Under the pieces are notes generated by a model. It ran no database searches, was not told where the DNA came from, and saw only the letters and a program-made list of their open reading frames with translations. Shown in pieces: positions 33,752 to 43,220 of a DNA stretch of 64,000 nt. The DNA lies in NCBI RefSeq assembly GCF_002237655.1, contig NZ_NOKT01000012.1:1-64000 (forward strand), read 5' to 3'. Within the stretch, counting starts at the first letter, position 1; every line of letters begins with the position of its first letter. The stretch is from Streptomyces sp. XY006. Its GTDB lineage: Bacteria > Actinomycetota > Actinomycetes > Streptomycetales > Streptomycetaceae. The translations under genes and the position numbers were made by a program.

Positions 33752-35248
33752 ATGGCGGCGCCCGACAACGACGCATCGCTGGATCCGGCGGCGGTGAGAC
33801 GGCACCGGGTGCTGTTCCGGGCGATCGAGAAGCGGCGCCACCCGAAGCTGCGCCGCAGCGACATCACGGTGACCGACGAGGCGGCGGTCAAACGCGCCAC
33901 CAAGGCGGCCGCGCTCGGCAACGCGATGGAGTGGTACGACTTCGGCATCTACAGCTATCTGGCCTCGACCATCGGGAGGGTCTTCTTCCCGTCCGGGAAC
34001 GACACCGCGCAGCTGCTGAGCTCCTTCGCGACGTTCGCGGTGGCCTTCCTGGTGCGTCCGGTCGGCGGCATGGTCTTCGGGCCACTCGGTGACAAGGTCG
34101 GCCGCAAGCGCATCCTCTCCCTCACGATGATCATGATGGCCGTGGGCACCTTCGCCATCGGCCTCATCCCCTCGCACGCCGTCATCGGTCTGTGGGCCCC
34201 GGCCCTGCTGATCTTCTTCCGGCTGGTGCAGGGCTTCTCGACGGGCGGGGAGTACGGCGGCGCCTCCACGTTCATCGCGGAGTACGCGCCGGACAAGCGG
34301 CGCGGCTTCTTCGGCAGCTTCCTGGAGCTGGGCACGCTCGCGGGCTACGTCGGGGCCTCCGGTCTCGTCGTCGTGCTGCAGATCCTCCTCAGTGACGAGC
34401 AGATGCTCTCCTGGGGCTGGCGGATCCCGTTCCTGGTCGCGGCGCCGCTCGGCCTCATCGGGCTGTATCTGCGGCTGAGGCTGGACGAGACGCCCGCGTT
34501 CCGGAAGCTGGAGGGCGGCCAGGCACAGGCGAGCGAGGCGGCCGAGAGCGCGGAGACCTCGGCGGCGGCCGATCTCGGCACGATCTTCACCCGGTACTGG
34601 CGGCCGCTGCTGCTGTGCCTCGCGCTGGTCGCGGCGTACAACATCACCGACTACATGCTGCTGTCGTACATGCCGGCCTATCTGTCGGACGAGCTGGGCT
34701 ACGGCACCCACCACGGGCTGCTGATCCTGCTGCTCGTGATGGTGCTGCAGATGTGCGTCATCACCCGGGTCGGGCGGCTGTCGGACCGTTTCGGGCGCAA
34801 GCCGCTGCTGATGACGGGGATGCTGGGCTTCCTCTTCCTGTCGCTGCCGTCCTTCCTGCTGATCCGGCAGGGCGGCGTCGTACTGATCTCCCTGGGGCTG
34901 TTGCTGATGGGGCTGTCGCTGGTGGCGATGCTCGGCACGATGTCGGCGGCGCTCCCGGCGATCTTCCCCACGCATGTGCGCTACGGCTCCCTGTCGGTGG
35001 CCTACAACCTGGCCACCTCGGTGTTCGGCGGCACCACTCCCCTGGTGATCACGGCGCTGATCAGCACCTTCGACTCGACCCTGATGCCGGCGTACTACGC
35101 CACCGGCGCGGCGGCCGTCGGCGTCGTCGCCGTCCTGTGCATGCGGGAGACCGCCGACAAGCCCCTGGCCGGTTCCCCGCCGTCCGTCGAGACGGAGGCG
35201 GAGGCCGCGGAGCTCGTCGAGGCCCAGGCTCCGCGCCCCAGGTTCTGA
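33752..35248 (+). CDS. MFS metabolite:H+ symporter, ProP-like
   Basis: 498 residues, 12 membrane segments after a charged 50-residue N-terminus. NAMEWYDFGIYSYLA (TM1), GPLGDKVGRKRIL (motif A), FSTGGEYGGASTFIAEYAP and WGWRIPFLVAAPLGLIGLYLR are hallmarks of the MHS family, which includes ProP (proline/betaine) and ShiA. AAAGGAACG precedes the ATG. The C-terminal tail is acidic and lacks an obvious coiled coil like that of E. coli ProP. Likely uptake of a compatible solute or organic acid; the substrate is inferred only from family. Confidence 0.92.
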   Translation: MAAPDNDASLDPAAVRRHRVLFRAIEKRRHPKLRRSDITVTDEAAVKRATKAAALGNAMEWYDFGIYSYLASTIGRVFFPSGNDTAQLLSSFATFAVAFLVRPVGGMVFGPLGDKVGRKRILSLTMIMMAVGTFAIGLIPSHAVIGLWAPALLIFFRLVQGFSTGGEYGGASTFIAEYAPDKRRGFFGSFLELGTLAGYVGASGLVVVLQILLSDEQMLSWGWRIPFLVAAPLGLIGLYLRLRLDETPAFRKLEGGQAQASEAAESAETSAAADLGTIFTRYWRPLLLCLALVAAYNITDYMLLSYMPAYLSDELGYGTHHGLLILLLVMVLQMCVITRVGRLSDRFGRKPLLMTGMLGFLFLSLPSFLLIRQGGVVLISLGLLLMGLSLVAMLGTMSAALPAIFPTHVRYGSLSVAYNLATSVFGGTTPLVITALISTFDSTLMPAYYATGAAAVGVVAVLCMRETADKPLAGSPPSVETEAEAAELVEAQAPRPRF

Positions 35249-35267
35249 GCCCCGCTTCCCGACGGGT

Positions 35268-35299
35268 GGTCCCCGGGCGCCGCGCGGCGCCCGGGGACC
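35268..35299. terminator. bidirectional terminator between convergent genes
   Basis: A 32-bp perfect palindrome (16+16, GGTCCCCGGGCGCCGC arm) lies between the ProP-like stop (35248) and the DUF5701 stop (35305). Confidence 0.88.
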
Positions 35300-35304
35300 G
35301 CCGG

Positions 35305-35958
35305 CTACGCCCCGCGGTGCGTCGCCGAGGCGAAGCCGAGCCAGGTGTGGCGGTTGTTCCACCAGCACCAGCCGACCTTCGGGGCGTTGCGGCGCTCGCG
35401 GCCGTCCCGCCCGGTGCCGTTGCTGATCCAGATGGCCGGCGTACGGGCGTCCAGCGCGCCGTCGGCCTTGCGCAGCCGGGAGCCGATGGTCATGAAGCAG
35501 CGGTTGCGCTCCAGGGCCTCGGGCTGCTGGAGCAGCCAGTGGATGCCCTCGGTGAGGACGAGCGGGGAGCGGCCCTCACCGGTGAGCGCGGGCAGGGCCT
35601 CGGCCGGGCTCCAGTCGGCCATGCGGTCGCCCCGGTCGACGCCCATGAGGGCGTAGAGCGGCGCGTCGGGCAGTTCGACGCCGCAGGGCGTGAACCCGTC
35701 GACGTCCGGCATGTCGACGACGACGAAGCCCGGCTTGCCCTCACGGCGCAGCAGCGGCGCGAGGGCGGAGGCCGGTGCCCGGTCCGGGTGCACGGCCAGC
35801 AGGGCACCGTCGTCGGCTCCGGCGGCGACGGCACGGACCTCGTCGGCGGACAGCCCGGCGATCTCGTGCACCCCCAGCTCGATCAGCCGCTCGGCCTGCG
35901 CGCTCGGGGCCGGGAGTGCGGGCAGGGCGGTGGACGGGTCGGGCCGGGTGTTGGGCAC
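35305..35958 (-). CDS. DUF5701 family protein
   Basis: 217 residues. The conserved body FVVVDMPDVDGFTP, LYALMGVDRGDRMADWSPAEALPAL, GRSPLVLTEGIHWLLQQPEAL, CFMTIGSR and the C-terminal PKVGWCWWNNRHTWLGFASA matches the actinobacterial DUF5701 family as I recall it. GTG 35958 with GAGGGAGC upstream is preferred over the 14-codon longer frame. No signal peptide or membrane segment. Single gene; function unknown. Confidence 0.82.
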   Translation of the reverse strand: MPNTRPDPSTALPALPAPSAQAERLIELGVHEIAGLSADEVRAVAAGADDGALLAVHPDRAPASALAPLLRREGKPGFVVVDMPDVDGFTPCGVELPDAPLYALMGVDRGDRMADWSPAEALPALTGEGRSPLVLTEGIHWLLQQPEALERNRCFMTIGSRLRKADGALDARTPAIWISNGTGRDGRERRNAPKVGWCWWNNRHTWLGFASATHRGA

Positions 35959-36054
35959 GATGCTCCCTCGGATCGGCGACGCGGGTGAACTCCTCTGCAA
36001 CGACCGGGCACTTCGGGGCGTTCCCGCCCGGGCGGGCAGCGGGCCCGCGTCCGG

Positions 36055-36507
36055 TCACTCGGGCAGCGGCCGGTCGTCCACCACGTGCTTCATGACGAGC
36101 GTGGAGTTCAGGCGCTGGACGCCGGGCAGCCGGGCGAGGCGCTGGTCGTAGAGCTGCTGGAAGGCGGCCAGGTCGGTGGTGGCGACGCGCAGCAGGTAGT
36201 CCGGGTCGCCGAACAGACGCTGGGCCTGCAGCACGTGCGGGACGGCGGCCACGCCCTCCTCGAACGCCGAGACGGTGTCGGCGTCCTCCCAGCGCAGGGT
36301 GACGAAGACGAGGGCCTCGAAGTGGAGGCCGACCGCGGCAGGGTCCACCACCGCCCGGTACCCGCGGATCGCGCCCTCGCGTTCGAGGTCGCGCAGCCGG
36401 CGGTGGCACGGCGAGACGCTCAGCTGCACGCGGGCGGCCAGCTCGGTGACGGTGAGACGGCCGTCCCGCTGGAGCTCGGTGAGAATTTTCCGGTCGAGGG
36501 CATCCAT
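36055..36507 (-). CDS. Lrp/AsnC-family regulator of the LysE gene
   Basis: 150 residues: winged helix (MDALDRKILTELQRDGRLTVTELAARVQLSVSPCHRRLRDLEREGAI) and RAM domain (FGDPDYLLRVATTDLAAFQQLYDQRL). ATG 36507 is the canonical Lrp start. Divergent from the LysE-type exporter across 111 bp, a widespread arrangement in which the Lrp protein senses an amino acid and activates its exporter. Confidence 0.94.
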   Translation of the reverse strand: MDALDRKILTELQRDGRLTVTELAARVQLSVSPCHRRLRDLEREGAIRGYRAVVDPAAVGLHFEALVFVTLRWEDADTVSAFEEGVAAVPHVLQAQRLFGDPDYLLRVATTDLAAFQQLYDQRLARLPGVQRLNSTLVMKHVVDDRPLPE

Positions 36508-36618
36508 GGCGAAGATTCTGCCCCAGAAGACGCGATCATGGAGTAAATGCGGGAACACTTACGCGCTGATCCGGCCTAGCCTTCCTCTCGCACCGCGGCA
36601 CGTGAGAGGGATCGCTTC

Positions 36619-37263
36619 ATGGACACGACGACACTGGCGGCCTTCCTGGCCCTGGACCTGCTGCTGGTCTTCACCCCCGGCGCGGACTGGGCCTTCGCGA
36701 TCACGGCGGGCCTCCGGGACCGGTCGGTCGTGCCGGCGGTCGCCGGGCTGATCGCCGGTTACGCGGGCTACACGCTGCTGGCCGTGGCGGGCCTGGTCGT
36801 GGTCGTGGCGAGTTCGGGGACCCTGCTGACCGCGCTGACCGTCGCGGGGGCCGGTTATCTGGTGTGGCTCGGCTGGGACGCGCTGCGGCATCCGGCCGAG
36901 CCGGCGTCCGCCGGACCGGAGGCGGGCGCCGGACCGGAGGCGGGCGCCGCCGGCTCCTCGCGGTTGCGGGTCATGCTCAAGGGCGCCGGGACCAGCGGGC
37001 TGAACCCGAAGGCGCTGCTGCTGTACTTCTCGCTGTTCCCGCAGTTCATCGACCCGGGAAGCGGCTGGCCGGTCGCCACCCAGACCGGTCTGCTCGGCGC
37101 CCTGCACATGACCGCGTGCGCCGTCGTCTACCTCGGGGTCGGGGTGCTGGCCCGCACGGTCCTGAGGACCCGGCCCACCGTGGCCCGGGCGGTCACCCGG
37201 GCCTCCGGTGTGCTGATGATCGTCATCGGCGGTCTGCTGCTGGTGGAGCGCCTGGGAAGCTGA
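36619..37263 (+). CDS. LysE-family amino acid exporter
   Basis: 214 residues with six hydrophobic segments. FTPGADWAFAITAGLRDR near the N-terminus is the LysE/RhtB motif (FTPGPN...), followed by GYLVWLGWDALR and a second-half GLNPKALLLYFSLFPQFID. A short Gly/Ala/Glu repeat (AGPEAGAGPEAGAA, from a repeated GGACCGGAGGCGGGCGCC DNA unit) lengthens the cytosolic loop near residue 100. Controlled by the divergent Lrp protein, by inference. Confidence 0.93.
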   Translation: MDTTTLAAFLALDLLLVFTPGADWAFAITAGLRDRSVVPAVAGLIAGYAGYTLLAVAGLVVVVASSGTLLTALTVAGAGYLVWLGWDALRHPAEPASAGPEAGAGPEAGAAGSSRLRVMLKGAGTSGLNPKALLLYFSLFPQFIDPGSGWPVATQTGLLGALHMTACAVVYLGVGVLARTVLRTRPTVARAVTRASGVLMIVIGGLLLVERLGS

Positions 37264-37274
37264 CGGCCCACCCT

Positions 37275-37327
37275 CGGCCCGAGCACCGCGACCGCCCTCC
37301 TCACGCCCCCGGCCCGAGCACCGCGAC
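37275..37327. repeat. 18-bp direct repeat pair beyond the soxG stop
   Basis: CGGCCCGAGCACCGCGAC occurs exactly at 37275-37292 and 37310-37327, in the 72-bp gap between the convergent LysE (37263) and soxG (37336) stops. Confidence 0.8.
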
Positions 37328-37335
37328 GGTCCCGG

Positions 37336-37944
37336 TCACGGCACCGGCGGTCCGCCGAACTCGGCCATCGCGTCGATGAGCCACCGCGCCAGGTGGTCGG
37401 CGAACGAGGAACGCGGGAACAGGCGGTAGACCGGCCGGTCGTCGACCTGCCAGAGCAGCACGGCGACGGGGCCGACCGTGGTCGACACCGCCCGGCCGGG
37501 CCCGAAGGCCCGGGGGTGCAGATCCAGCGGGCAGCCCTTCTCCAGGACCTGCCGGGCGGCCGGGCCGCCGAGCTCCAGGGTGGTGCGGTGCGCGGAGACG
37601 TCGACGACCGACCCGGAATCCGGCCCGAGGGCCTCCCGCAACTCGGCGGTCAGGGCCGCCCCGTCGGCCGCGGAGAACACCAGCCACTCGTCGGGGCCGA
37701 GCCAGAACAGCGCATGGCGTCCGGACGCGGTGGTGTGTCCGCAGTGGTCCGGGAGCCGCGCGCCCAGGGTCTTCGCCAGGCGCTCGGCGGCGTCGGAGAC
37801 CGGGTCGGCGCGCAGGTTCACCAGGGTGCGGAACGGCAGCTCGGTCAGGGTCACGCCCCGGGGGCCGGTGACGGCGGCGGCGCGCATCCGCTCCGCCAGG
37901 TGGGCCAGGGGGCTCACCCGTGCGTCGGTCATGGGCTCAGCCAT
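37336..37944 (-). CDS. soxG: sarcosine oxidase gamma subunit
   Basis: 202 residues. This small GcvT-like subunit carries [32 protein letters not shown] and [14 protein letters not shown], and [34 protein letters not shown], all typical of SoxG. The heterotetramer (alpha, beta, gamma, delta) converts sarcosine to glycine, forming H2O2 and, with tetrahydrofolate, 5,10-methylene-THF. Its ATG overlaps the soxA stop by 8 bp, implying translational coupling. Last gene of soxBDAG. Confidence 0.94.
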   Translation of the reverse strand: MAEPMTDARVSPLAHLAERMRAAAVTGPRGVTLTELPFRTLVNLRADPVSDAAERLAKTLGARLPDHCGHTTASGRHALFWLGPDEWLVFSAADGAALTAELREALGPDSGSVVDVSAHRTTLELGGPAARQVLEKGCPLDLHPRAFGPGRAVSTTVGPVAVLLWQVDDRPVYRLFPRSSFADHLARWLIDAMAEFGGPPVP

Positions 37945-40771
37945 CGCGCTTGGTCCCTTCCGGGTCGTAGAGGACGCAGTCGGTCACCTCGACGGGCACC
38001 AGTTCGTCGCCGACGGGGGCGAGCAGGGTGCGGCCGATCCGGGACCGCCCGCCGGCGACGAGCGCGAGGGCGAAGGGGCGGCCGAGGGCCGGGCTGTGGT
38101 AGCTGGAGGTGACGTGCCCGAGCATCGGCACGGGCACCGTCTCCAGGGAGACGTCCGGGGCGACCAGCTGGGTGCCCTCGGGCAGGCGGGTCGTACGGTC
38201 GACCGGCAGCAGGCCGACCAGCTGCTTGCGGTCGGCACGGGCGGTGTCGGCGCGGGAGAAGGAGCGTCTGCCGATGAACTCCTTCTGCTTCGACACGGCC
38301 CAGGACATGCCCGCGTCCTGCGGGGTGACCGTGCCGTCGGTGTCCTGCCCGACGATGATGTAGCCCTTCTCGGCGCGCAGCACGTGCATGGTCTCGGTGC
38401 CGTAGGGGGTGATGCCGTACGGCTGCCCGGCCGCGTGCACCCGCTCCCAGACGGCCTGGCCGTACCAGGCGGAGACGTTGATCTCGTAGGCGAGTTCGCC
38501 GGAGAAGGAGATCCGGCAGATACGGGCCGGGACGCCGCAGGCCAGCGTGGTCTCGCGGAAGGCCATGAAGGGGAACGCCTCGGGCGACAGGTCCAGCTCC
38601 GGTGCGAGCGGGGCGAGGACCTGACGCGAGCGCGGGCCGACGACCGCGATCGTCGCCCACTGCTCGGTCACCGAGGTGCAGTACACGTCGAGGTGGGGCC
38701 ACTCCGTCTGCAGCCACTCCTCCAGCCAGTCCAGGACCGCGGCGGCGTTGCCGGTGGTGGTGGTCATGAAGTAGCGGCCGTCGTCGAGGCGCAGGGTCAC
38801 CCCGTCGTCGAAGATCATGCCGTCGGGCTTGCACATCACGCCGTAGCGGGCGGTGCCGGGCTTGAGCTTCTTGAAGGCGTTGGTGTAAACGCGGTTGAGG
38901 AACTCGCCCGCGTCCGCGCCCCGGATCTCGATCTTGCCGAGGGTGGAGGCGTCCATGAAGGCCACGCCCTCGCGCGCCGCGCGGCACTCGCGGGCCACGG
39001 CCGCGTCCATGTCCTCGCCGGGCCGGGGGTAGTACCGGGGCCGCTTCCACTGCCCCACGTTCTCGAGCACCGCCCCGTGCGCGACGTGCCAGGCGTGCAG
39101 GGAGGTCGTCCGCTCGGGGTCGAACAGCTCGCCGCGCTCCCGCCCGGCCAGGGCGGCGAAGGCGACCGGCGTGTACGGCGCCCGGTAGGCGGTGGTGCCG
39201 ATCTCGCCGGGCGAACCGCCGAGGATCGCGGCGAGCACGCCGATGGCGTTGACGCCGGACGTCTTGCCCTGGTCGTTGGCCGTGCCGAGCGAGGTGTAGC
39301 GCTTGACGTGCTCGACCCCGCGCATGCCGGTGCCGGTGGACCGCCGCACGTCGGCGACGGTGACATCGCGCTGGAGGTCGACGAAGTGGGTGTCCCAGGT
39401 GCCGTCGGTGCCGGGGACGAGCCACAGGGGGCGCGTCGGGGCGGCGGGCGGCGCGGTGGCGGGCGGCGGCACGGGCACCGGGAAGCCGGCCTCCGTCGCG
39501 GCCAGCGCCCCGGCCCGGGCTCCCTCGGCCAGACAACCCTCCAGGTCGTAGGTCCCGTTGGCCGCGCCCACGACGCGCTGGCCCTTCACGGCCCCGTCGG
39601 GGACGAAGGCGGCCCGGTCCTCGTCCCAGCGGAGCCGGCCCTGGCGCTGGCTGTGCAGGTGCACCACGGGGTTCCAGCCGCCGGAGACGGCGAGCAGGTC
39701 GCAGTCGAACGACTCGGGTGCTCCGGTGGGTGCGCCGTCCGCGTCGATCCCGTGGACCGTGACGGAGGTGATCCGCGTCTCGCCGGCCGTGCCGGTGACC
39801 GCGCTCGCCGTGCGGATCCGTACGCCGGTCGCGGCGGCGACCTCGGCCGCCCGCGCGGAGCGTTCGGCGCGCGCGTCGACGACCGCCGCCACCTCGACGC
39901 CCGCGGCGTGCAGGTCCGCGACCGTGTCGTAGGCGCTGTCGTGGGTGGTGCTCACCACGGCCCGCGCACCCGCCGCGACGCCGTACCGGCCGAGGTAGGT
40001 ACGGACGGCCCCGGCGAGCATCACCCCGGGCCGGTCGTTGCCGGCGAAGACCAGCGGCCGCTCGTGCGCGCCCGTCGCCAGCACCACCCGGCGCGCCCGG
40101 ATGTGCCACAGCCGCTGGCGGGAGACGCCCTCGGGTGCGGCGGGCCCCAGATGGTCGGTGCGCCGCTGGAGGGCGAGCACGTAGTTGTCGTCGTACGAGC
40201 CGACGGCGGTGGTGCGCGGCAGGACGACGGCCTCCTCGGCGGCGTCGAGCGCGGCGCGCAGTCCGGCGACCCGGTCGAGGCCGCCGGACAGCAGCGCACC
40301 GCCGGGCTCCGGCTGGTCGTCGAGCAGCAGCACGCGGGCACCGGAGCCCGCGGCGGTGGCGGCGGCCGCCAGGCCGGCCGGTCCGGCCCCGACGACCAGG
40401 ACGTCGGTGTGGACGTACTTCTTGTCGTAGACGGCCGGGTCGGGGCTCGGGTCGAGCCGGCCCCGGCCGGAGAGGGTGGTGGCGGACAGGCCGTCGTACA
40501 GCTCGACCGTCGTGGCCGGGAGCATGCTCTCCGCGCACGGTCCGTCGAGTCGCAGCAGGGCGTTGGGTTCCTCGACGCCCGCGGCGACGATGCCGCGCGG
40601 GCGCCCGCGGTACAGGGAGGGGGCGGCCCCGGTCAGGCCGTGGGCGAGCAGGGCGGAGGCGACGGTGTCACCGGGGTGGCCGGTCAGCTCCCGTCCGTCG
40701 ACGGTGAACCGCAGTACGGTGCCGCGGTCGATCCGCCCGCCGTGCGGGAGCCGGAAACGCTGGTCGGTCAT
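37937..40771 (-). CDS. soxA: sarcosine oxidase alpha subunit
   Basis: 944 residues, the usual SoxA size. An N-terminal Fer2_4-like region ([24 protein letters not shown]), a FAD/NAD Rossmann domain ([29 protein letters not shown] from about residue 130), and a C-terminal GcvT/folate-binding half (about 560-944, including [19 protein letters not shown] and [13 protein letters not shown]) are visible. It binds NAD and folate and channels methyl groups to THF. Its start overlaps the soxD stop (ATGA, 40768-40771). Confidence 0.96.
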   Translation of the reverse strand: MTDQRFRLPHGGRIDRGTVLRFTVDGRELTGHPGDTVASALLAHGLTGAAPSLYRGRPRGIVAAGVEEPNALLRLDGPCAESMLPATTVELYDGLSATTLSGRGRLDPSPDPAVYDKKYVHTDVLVVGAGPAGLAAAATAAGSGARVLLLDDQPEPGGALLSGGLDRVAGLRAALDAAEEAVVLPRTTAVGSYDDNYVLALQRRTDHLGPAAPEGVSRQRLWHIRARRVVLATGAHERPLVFAGNDRPGVMLAGAVRTYLGRYGVAAGARAVVSTTHDSAYDTVADLHAAGVEVAAVVDARAERSARAAEVAAATGVRIRTASAVTGTAGETRITSVTVHGIDADGAPTGAPESFDCDLLAVSGGWNPVVHLHSQRQGRLRWDEDRAAFVPDGAVKGQRVVGAANGTYDLEGCLAEGARAGALAATEAGFPVPVPPPATAPPAAPTRPLWLVPGTDGTWDTHFVDLQRDVTVADVRRSTGTGMRGVEHVKRYTSLGTANDQGKTSGVNAIGVLAAILGGSPGEIGTTAYRAPYTPVAFAALAGRERGELFDPERTTSLHAWHVAHGAVLENVGQWKRPRYYPRPGEDMDAAVARECRAAREGVAFMDASTLGKIEIRGADAGEFLNRVYTNAFKKLKPGTARYGVMCKPDGMIFDDGVTLRLDDGRYFMTTTTGNAAAVLDWLEEWLQTEWPHLDVYCTSVTEQWATIAVVGPRSRQVLAPLAPELDLSPEAFPFMAFRETTLACGVPARICRISFSGELAYEINVSAWYGQAVWERVHAAGQPYGITPYGTETMHVLRAEKGYIIVGQDTDGTVTPQDAGMSWAVSKQKEFIGRRSFSRADTARADRKQLVGLLPVDRTTRLPEGTQLVAPDVSLETVPVPMLGHVTSSYHSPALGRPFALALVAGGRSRIGRTLLAPVGDELVPVEVTDCVLYDPEGTKRDG

Positions 40772-41049
40772 CGGGTCCCTCCGGGGCGGGGCTCGTCGGG
40801 CCGGTAGGAGGCCAGCACCTCGTGCGTGGCGGTGTCGCGCAGCACGTTGAACCAGCGGCGGCAGCCGGTGCCGTGCATCCACCGCTCGGCGAACTCGCCC
40901 TTGGGGTTGTCGCGGTAGAAGACGTAGGCGGCCCACTCCTCGTCGGTGAGGCCGGCCGGGTTCTCGGGGTACGGGACGTGGGCCTGGCCGCCGTAGTGGT
41001 ACTCGGTCTCGTCGCGCGGGCCGCACCACGGGCAGGTGATCAGCAGCAC
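40768..41049 (-). CDS. soxD: sarcosine oxidase delta subunit
   Basis: 93 residues. Zn ligands are visible in [16 protein letters not shown] and the later [15 protein letters not shown], the SoxD signature. GTG start at 41049; its AGGAGG Shine-Dalgarno overlaps the soxB stop 13 bp upstream. The ATGA overlap with soxA couples their translation. Confidence 0.96.
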   Translation of the reverse strand: MLLITCPWCGPRDETEYHYGGQAHVPYPENPAGLTDEEWAAYVFYRDNPKGEFAERWMHGTGCRRWFNVLRDTATHEVLASYRPDEPRPGGTR

Positions 41050-41062
41050 GGTGGTGTCCTCC

Positions 41063-42283
41063 TCAGTGGGCCACGGCCGCCGCGCCGTGTTCGTCGATCA
41101 GGGCGCCCGTCGTGAAGCGCTCGAGGGCGAAGGGCGCGCTGAGCGGATGCTGCTCACCCGTGGCGAGGGTGTGCGCGAAGGTCCAGCCTGCCGCCGGGGT
41201 GGCCTTGAAACCGCCGGTGCCCCAGCCGCAGTTGACGTACAGGTCCGTCACGGGGGTGCGGCCGATGATCGGGGAGGCGTCCGGGGTGACGTCGACGATG
41301 CCGCCCCAGGTGCGCAGCACGTGGGCGCGGGCGAAGACCGGGAACAGCTCGACGGCGGCGGCCATCTGCCGTTCGATCACGTGGAACGAGCCGCGCTGCC
41401 CGTACCCGTTGTAGGAGTCGACGCCCGCGCCCATCACCAGTTCGCCCTTGTGCGCCTGGGAGACGTAGACGTGCACGTGGTTGGACATGACAACGGTCGG
41501 GTGCACCGGCTCGTGCAGCTCGGAGACCAGTGCCTGGAGCGGATGGGACTGCACGGGCAGCCGGACGCCGGCCCGGGCGGCCAGCACGCTGCTGTGGCCG
41601 GCCGCGGCCAGGCCGACCCGCCCGGCGTGGATGCGGCCGCGGTCGGTCTCGACGCCGACGACCCGGTCGCCGTCCTTGAGGAAGCCGGTGACCTCGCAGC
41701 CCTGGATCAGGTCGACGCCCAGGGCGTCGGCGGCGCGGGCCAGCGCCCAGGCGACGTGGTCGTGCTTGGCGATGCCGGCCCGGGGCTGATAGGTGGCGCC
41801 GAGGACCGGATGGCGGGTGCGGGGCGAGACGTCGAGGATGGGGCAGACCTCGGCGACCTGGTCCGGCTCCAGCCACTCGGCGTCGACGCCGTTGAGCCGG
41901 TTGGCGCTCGCGCGGCGCACGCCCTCGCGGACGTCCTGGAGGGTGTGCGCGAGGTTGAGGACGCCGCGCTGGCTGAACAGGAAGTCGTAGTCCAGCTCCT
42001 CGGGGAGCCGCTCCCACAGCTTCAGGGCGTGTTCGTAGAGGGCGGCGCTCTCGTCCCAGAGGTAGTTGGAGCGGATGATCGTGGTGTTGCGGGCCATGTT
42101 GCCGCCGGCCAGCCAGCCCTTCTCCAGCACGGCGACGTCGGTGATGCCGTGGTTGCGGGCGAGGTAGTAGGCGGTGGCCAGGCCGTGGCCGCCCCCGCCG
42201 ACGATGACGACGTCGTAGGAGGAGCGCGGCTCGGGGTTGCGCCAGAGGAAGTCGGGGTGCTCGGGCGGCGGTCGCTCGGTCAT
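41063..42283 (-). CDS. soxB: sarcosine oxidase beta subunit
   Basis: 406 residues: DAO-family flavoprotein with [20 protein letters not shown] at about 23-42, [15 protein letters not shown], and [15 protein letters not shown] plus the second FAD motif [16 protein letters not shown] near the C-terminus. It carries the sarcosine-oxidising active site (FAD and covalent FMN in the family). ATG 42283 is the canonical start. First gene of the leftward operon; the promoter region is shared with the GntR gene. Confidence 0.95.
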   Translation of the reverse strand: MTERPPPEHPDFLWRNPEPRSSYDVVIVGGGGHGLATAYYLARNHGITDVAVLEKGWLAGGNMARNTTIIRSNYLWDESAALYEHALKLWERLPEELDYDFLFSQRGVLNLAHTLQDVREGVRRASANRLNGVDAEWLEPDQVAEVCPILDVSPRTRHPVLGATYQPRAGIAKHDHVAWALARAADALGVDLIQGCEVTGFLKDGDRVVGVETDRGRIHAGRVGLAAAGHSSVLAARAGVRLPVQSHPLQALVSELHEPVHPTVVMSNHVHVYVSQAHKGELVMGAGVDSYNGYGQRGSFHVIERQMAAAVELFPVFARAHVLRTWGGIVDVTPDASPIIGRTPVTDLYVNCGWGTGGFKATPAAGWTFAHTLATGEQHPLSAPFALERFTTGALIDEHGAAAVAH

Positions 42284-42313
42284 GCCGGGGCTCCATCCTG
42301 ACGGCCGACTCAT

Positions 42314-42338
42314 GCACAACTGATATATCAGACTGTGC
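42314..42338. promoter_or_regulatory. GntR-type operator between soxB and its regulator
   Basis: CTGATATATCAG (42320-42331) is a perfect 12-bp palindrome, A+T-rich, flanked by GCACA (42314-42318) and TGTGC (42334-42338), which form an outer inverted repeat. It lies 31 bp upstream of soxB and 43 bp upstream of the GntR start. Confidence 0.8.
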
Positions 42339-42380
42339 GGTACGGTATGGGAGCTCGCCGGACAGGTCAAGGGGGCCTTC

Positions 42381-43058
42381 ATGCAGCAGCTGGCGACCGA
42401 GCCCCGGGGCAGTGAACCCGGCGGCGAGGAGCTGTCTCTCGCCGAACGCGCCTACCGCGCCGTCCGGGACCGGCTCGTCATGCTGGAGATCCGCCCGGGC
42501 GCGCCGATCCACGAGGAGCAGCTGGCCCAGTCCCTCGGCGTGGGCCGCACGCCGGTGCGCGAGGCGCTCAAGCGCCTCCAGTACGAGCGGCTGATCACGA
42601 CGTATCCCCGGCGCGGCACCTTCGCCACCGAGGTCAACATCACGGACCTGGCCCACATCTCCGAGGTGCGCCTGGAGCTGGAGCCGCTGGCCGCCGCCCG
42701 CGCCGCGCGCCGCGCCACGGCCGCGGACCGGGCGGCCCTGACCGCGCTGCGGCAGGAGCTCACCGGCGCCGCTCCCGGCCGGCAGGACGCCGAGCTCATG
42801 CACCTCGATCTCACGGTGCACCGCGCGATCTACGCGGCCGCGCACAACCCCTACCTGGAGGACACCCTCGTCCGCCACGACAACCTCGCCACCCGCATCT
42901 GGTGCCTGTTCCTGGACCGCCTGCCCGGCATGGCCGGCCATGTCGAGGAGCACGGGCCGCTGATCGAGGCGGTCGTCGCGGGTGAGCCGGAACGGGCGGC
43001 GCGGCTGGCCCGGGAGCACGTCGAGGGCTTCGAGCGGGCCATCCGCGCCGCCCTCTGA
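42381..43058 (+). CDS. GntR-family regulator with FCD (FadR) domain
   Basis: 225 residues: GntR winged helix (about 20-85: [52 protein letters not shown]) and an all-helical FCD domain (about 95-220) with Asp/His metal ligands in [15 protein letters not shown] and [13 protein letters not shown]. Divergent from soxBDAG with a matching palindrome between, so it is very probably the sox regulator, with sarcosine or a related compound as effector (inference). Confidence 0.93.
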   Translation: MQQLATEPRGSEPGGEELSLAERAYRAVRDRLVMLEIRPGAPIHEEQLAQSLGVGRTPVREALKRLQYERLITTYPRRGTFATEVNITDLAHISEVRLELEPLAAARAARRATAADRAALTALRQELTGAAPGRQDAELMHLDLTVHRAIYAAAHNPYLEDTLVRHDNLATRIWCLFLDRLPGMAGHVEEHGPLIEAVVAGEPERAARLAREHVEGFERAIRAAL

Positions 43059-43094
43059 GGCGCGCCCGCCGCCACGTCCTCACCGGTCGCCTGG

Positions 43095-43120
43095 CTTCAC
43101 ACTGCTTTTGCAGGGTGAAG
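43095..43120. other. stem-loop between the GntR and SpoIIE-type genes
   Basis: CTTCAC-a-CTGC-tttt-GCAG-g-GTGAAG forms a 10-bp stem with one mismatch and a TTTT loop, 37 bp after the GntR stop and 101 bp before the next start. It may be a terminator or an operator. Confidence 0.6.
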
Positions 43121-43220
43121 TGGAGCGTCCCGGCCGGCAGACGCGCCCCGCGCAGGCGGGAGCGGGACAATCGGGGCAGAAACATCATGAGCAGCCGAGG
43201 GCGTCATATCCGGAGGCACC

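Noticed and set aside
30566..35368. A 1600-codon open frame on the minus strand
   Set aside because: It runs across at least four well-supported genes on both strands and shows only low-complexity Arg/Pro/Gly sequence.
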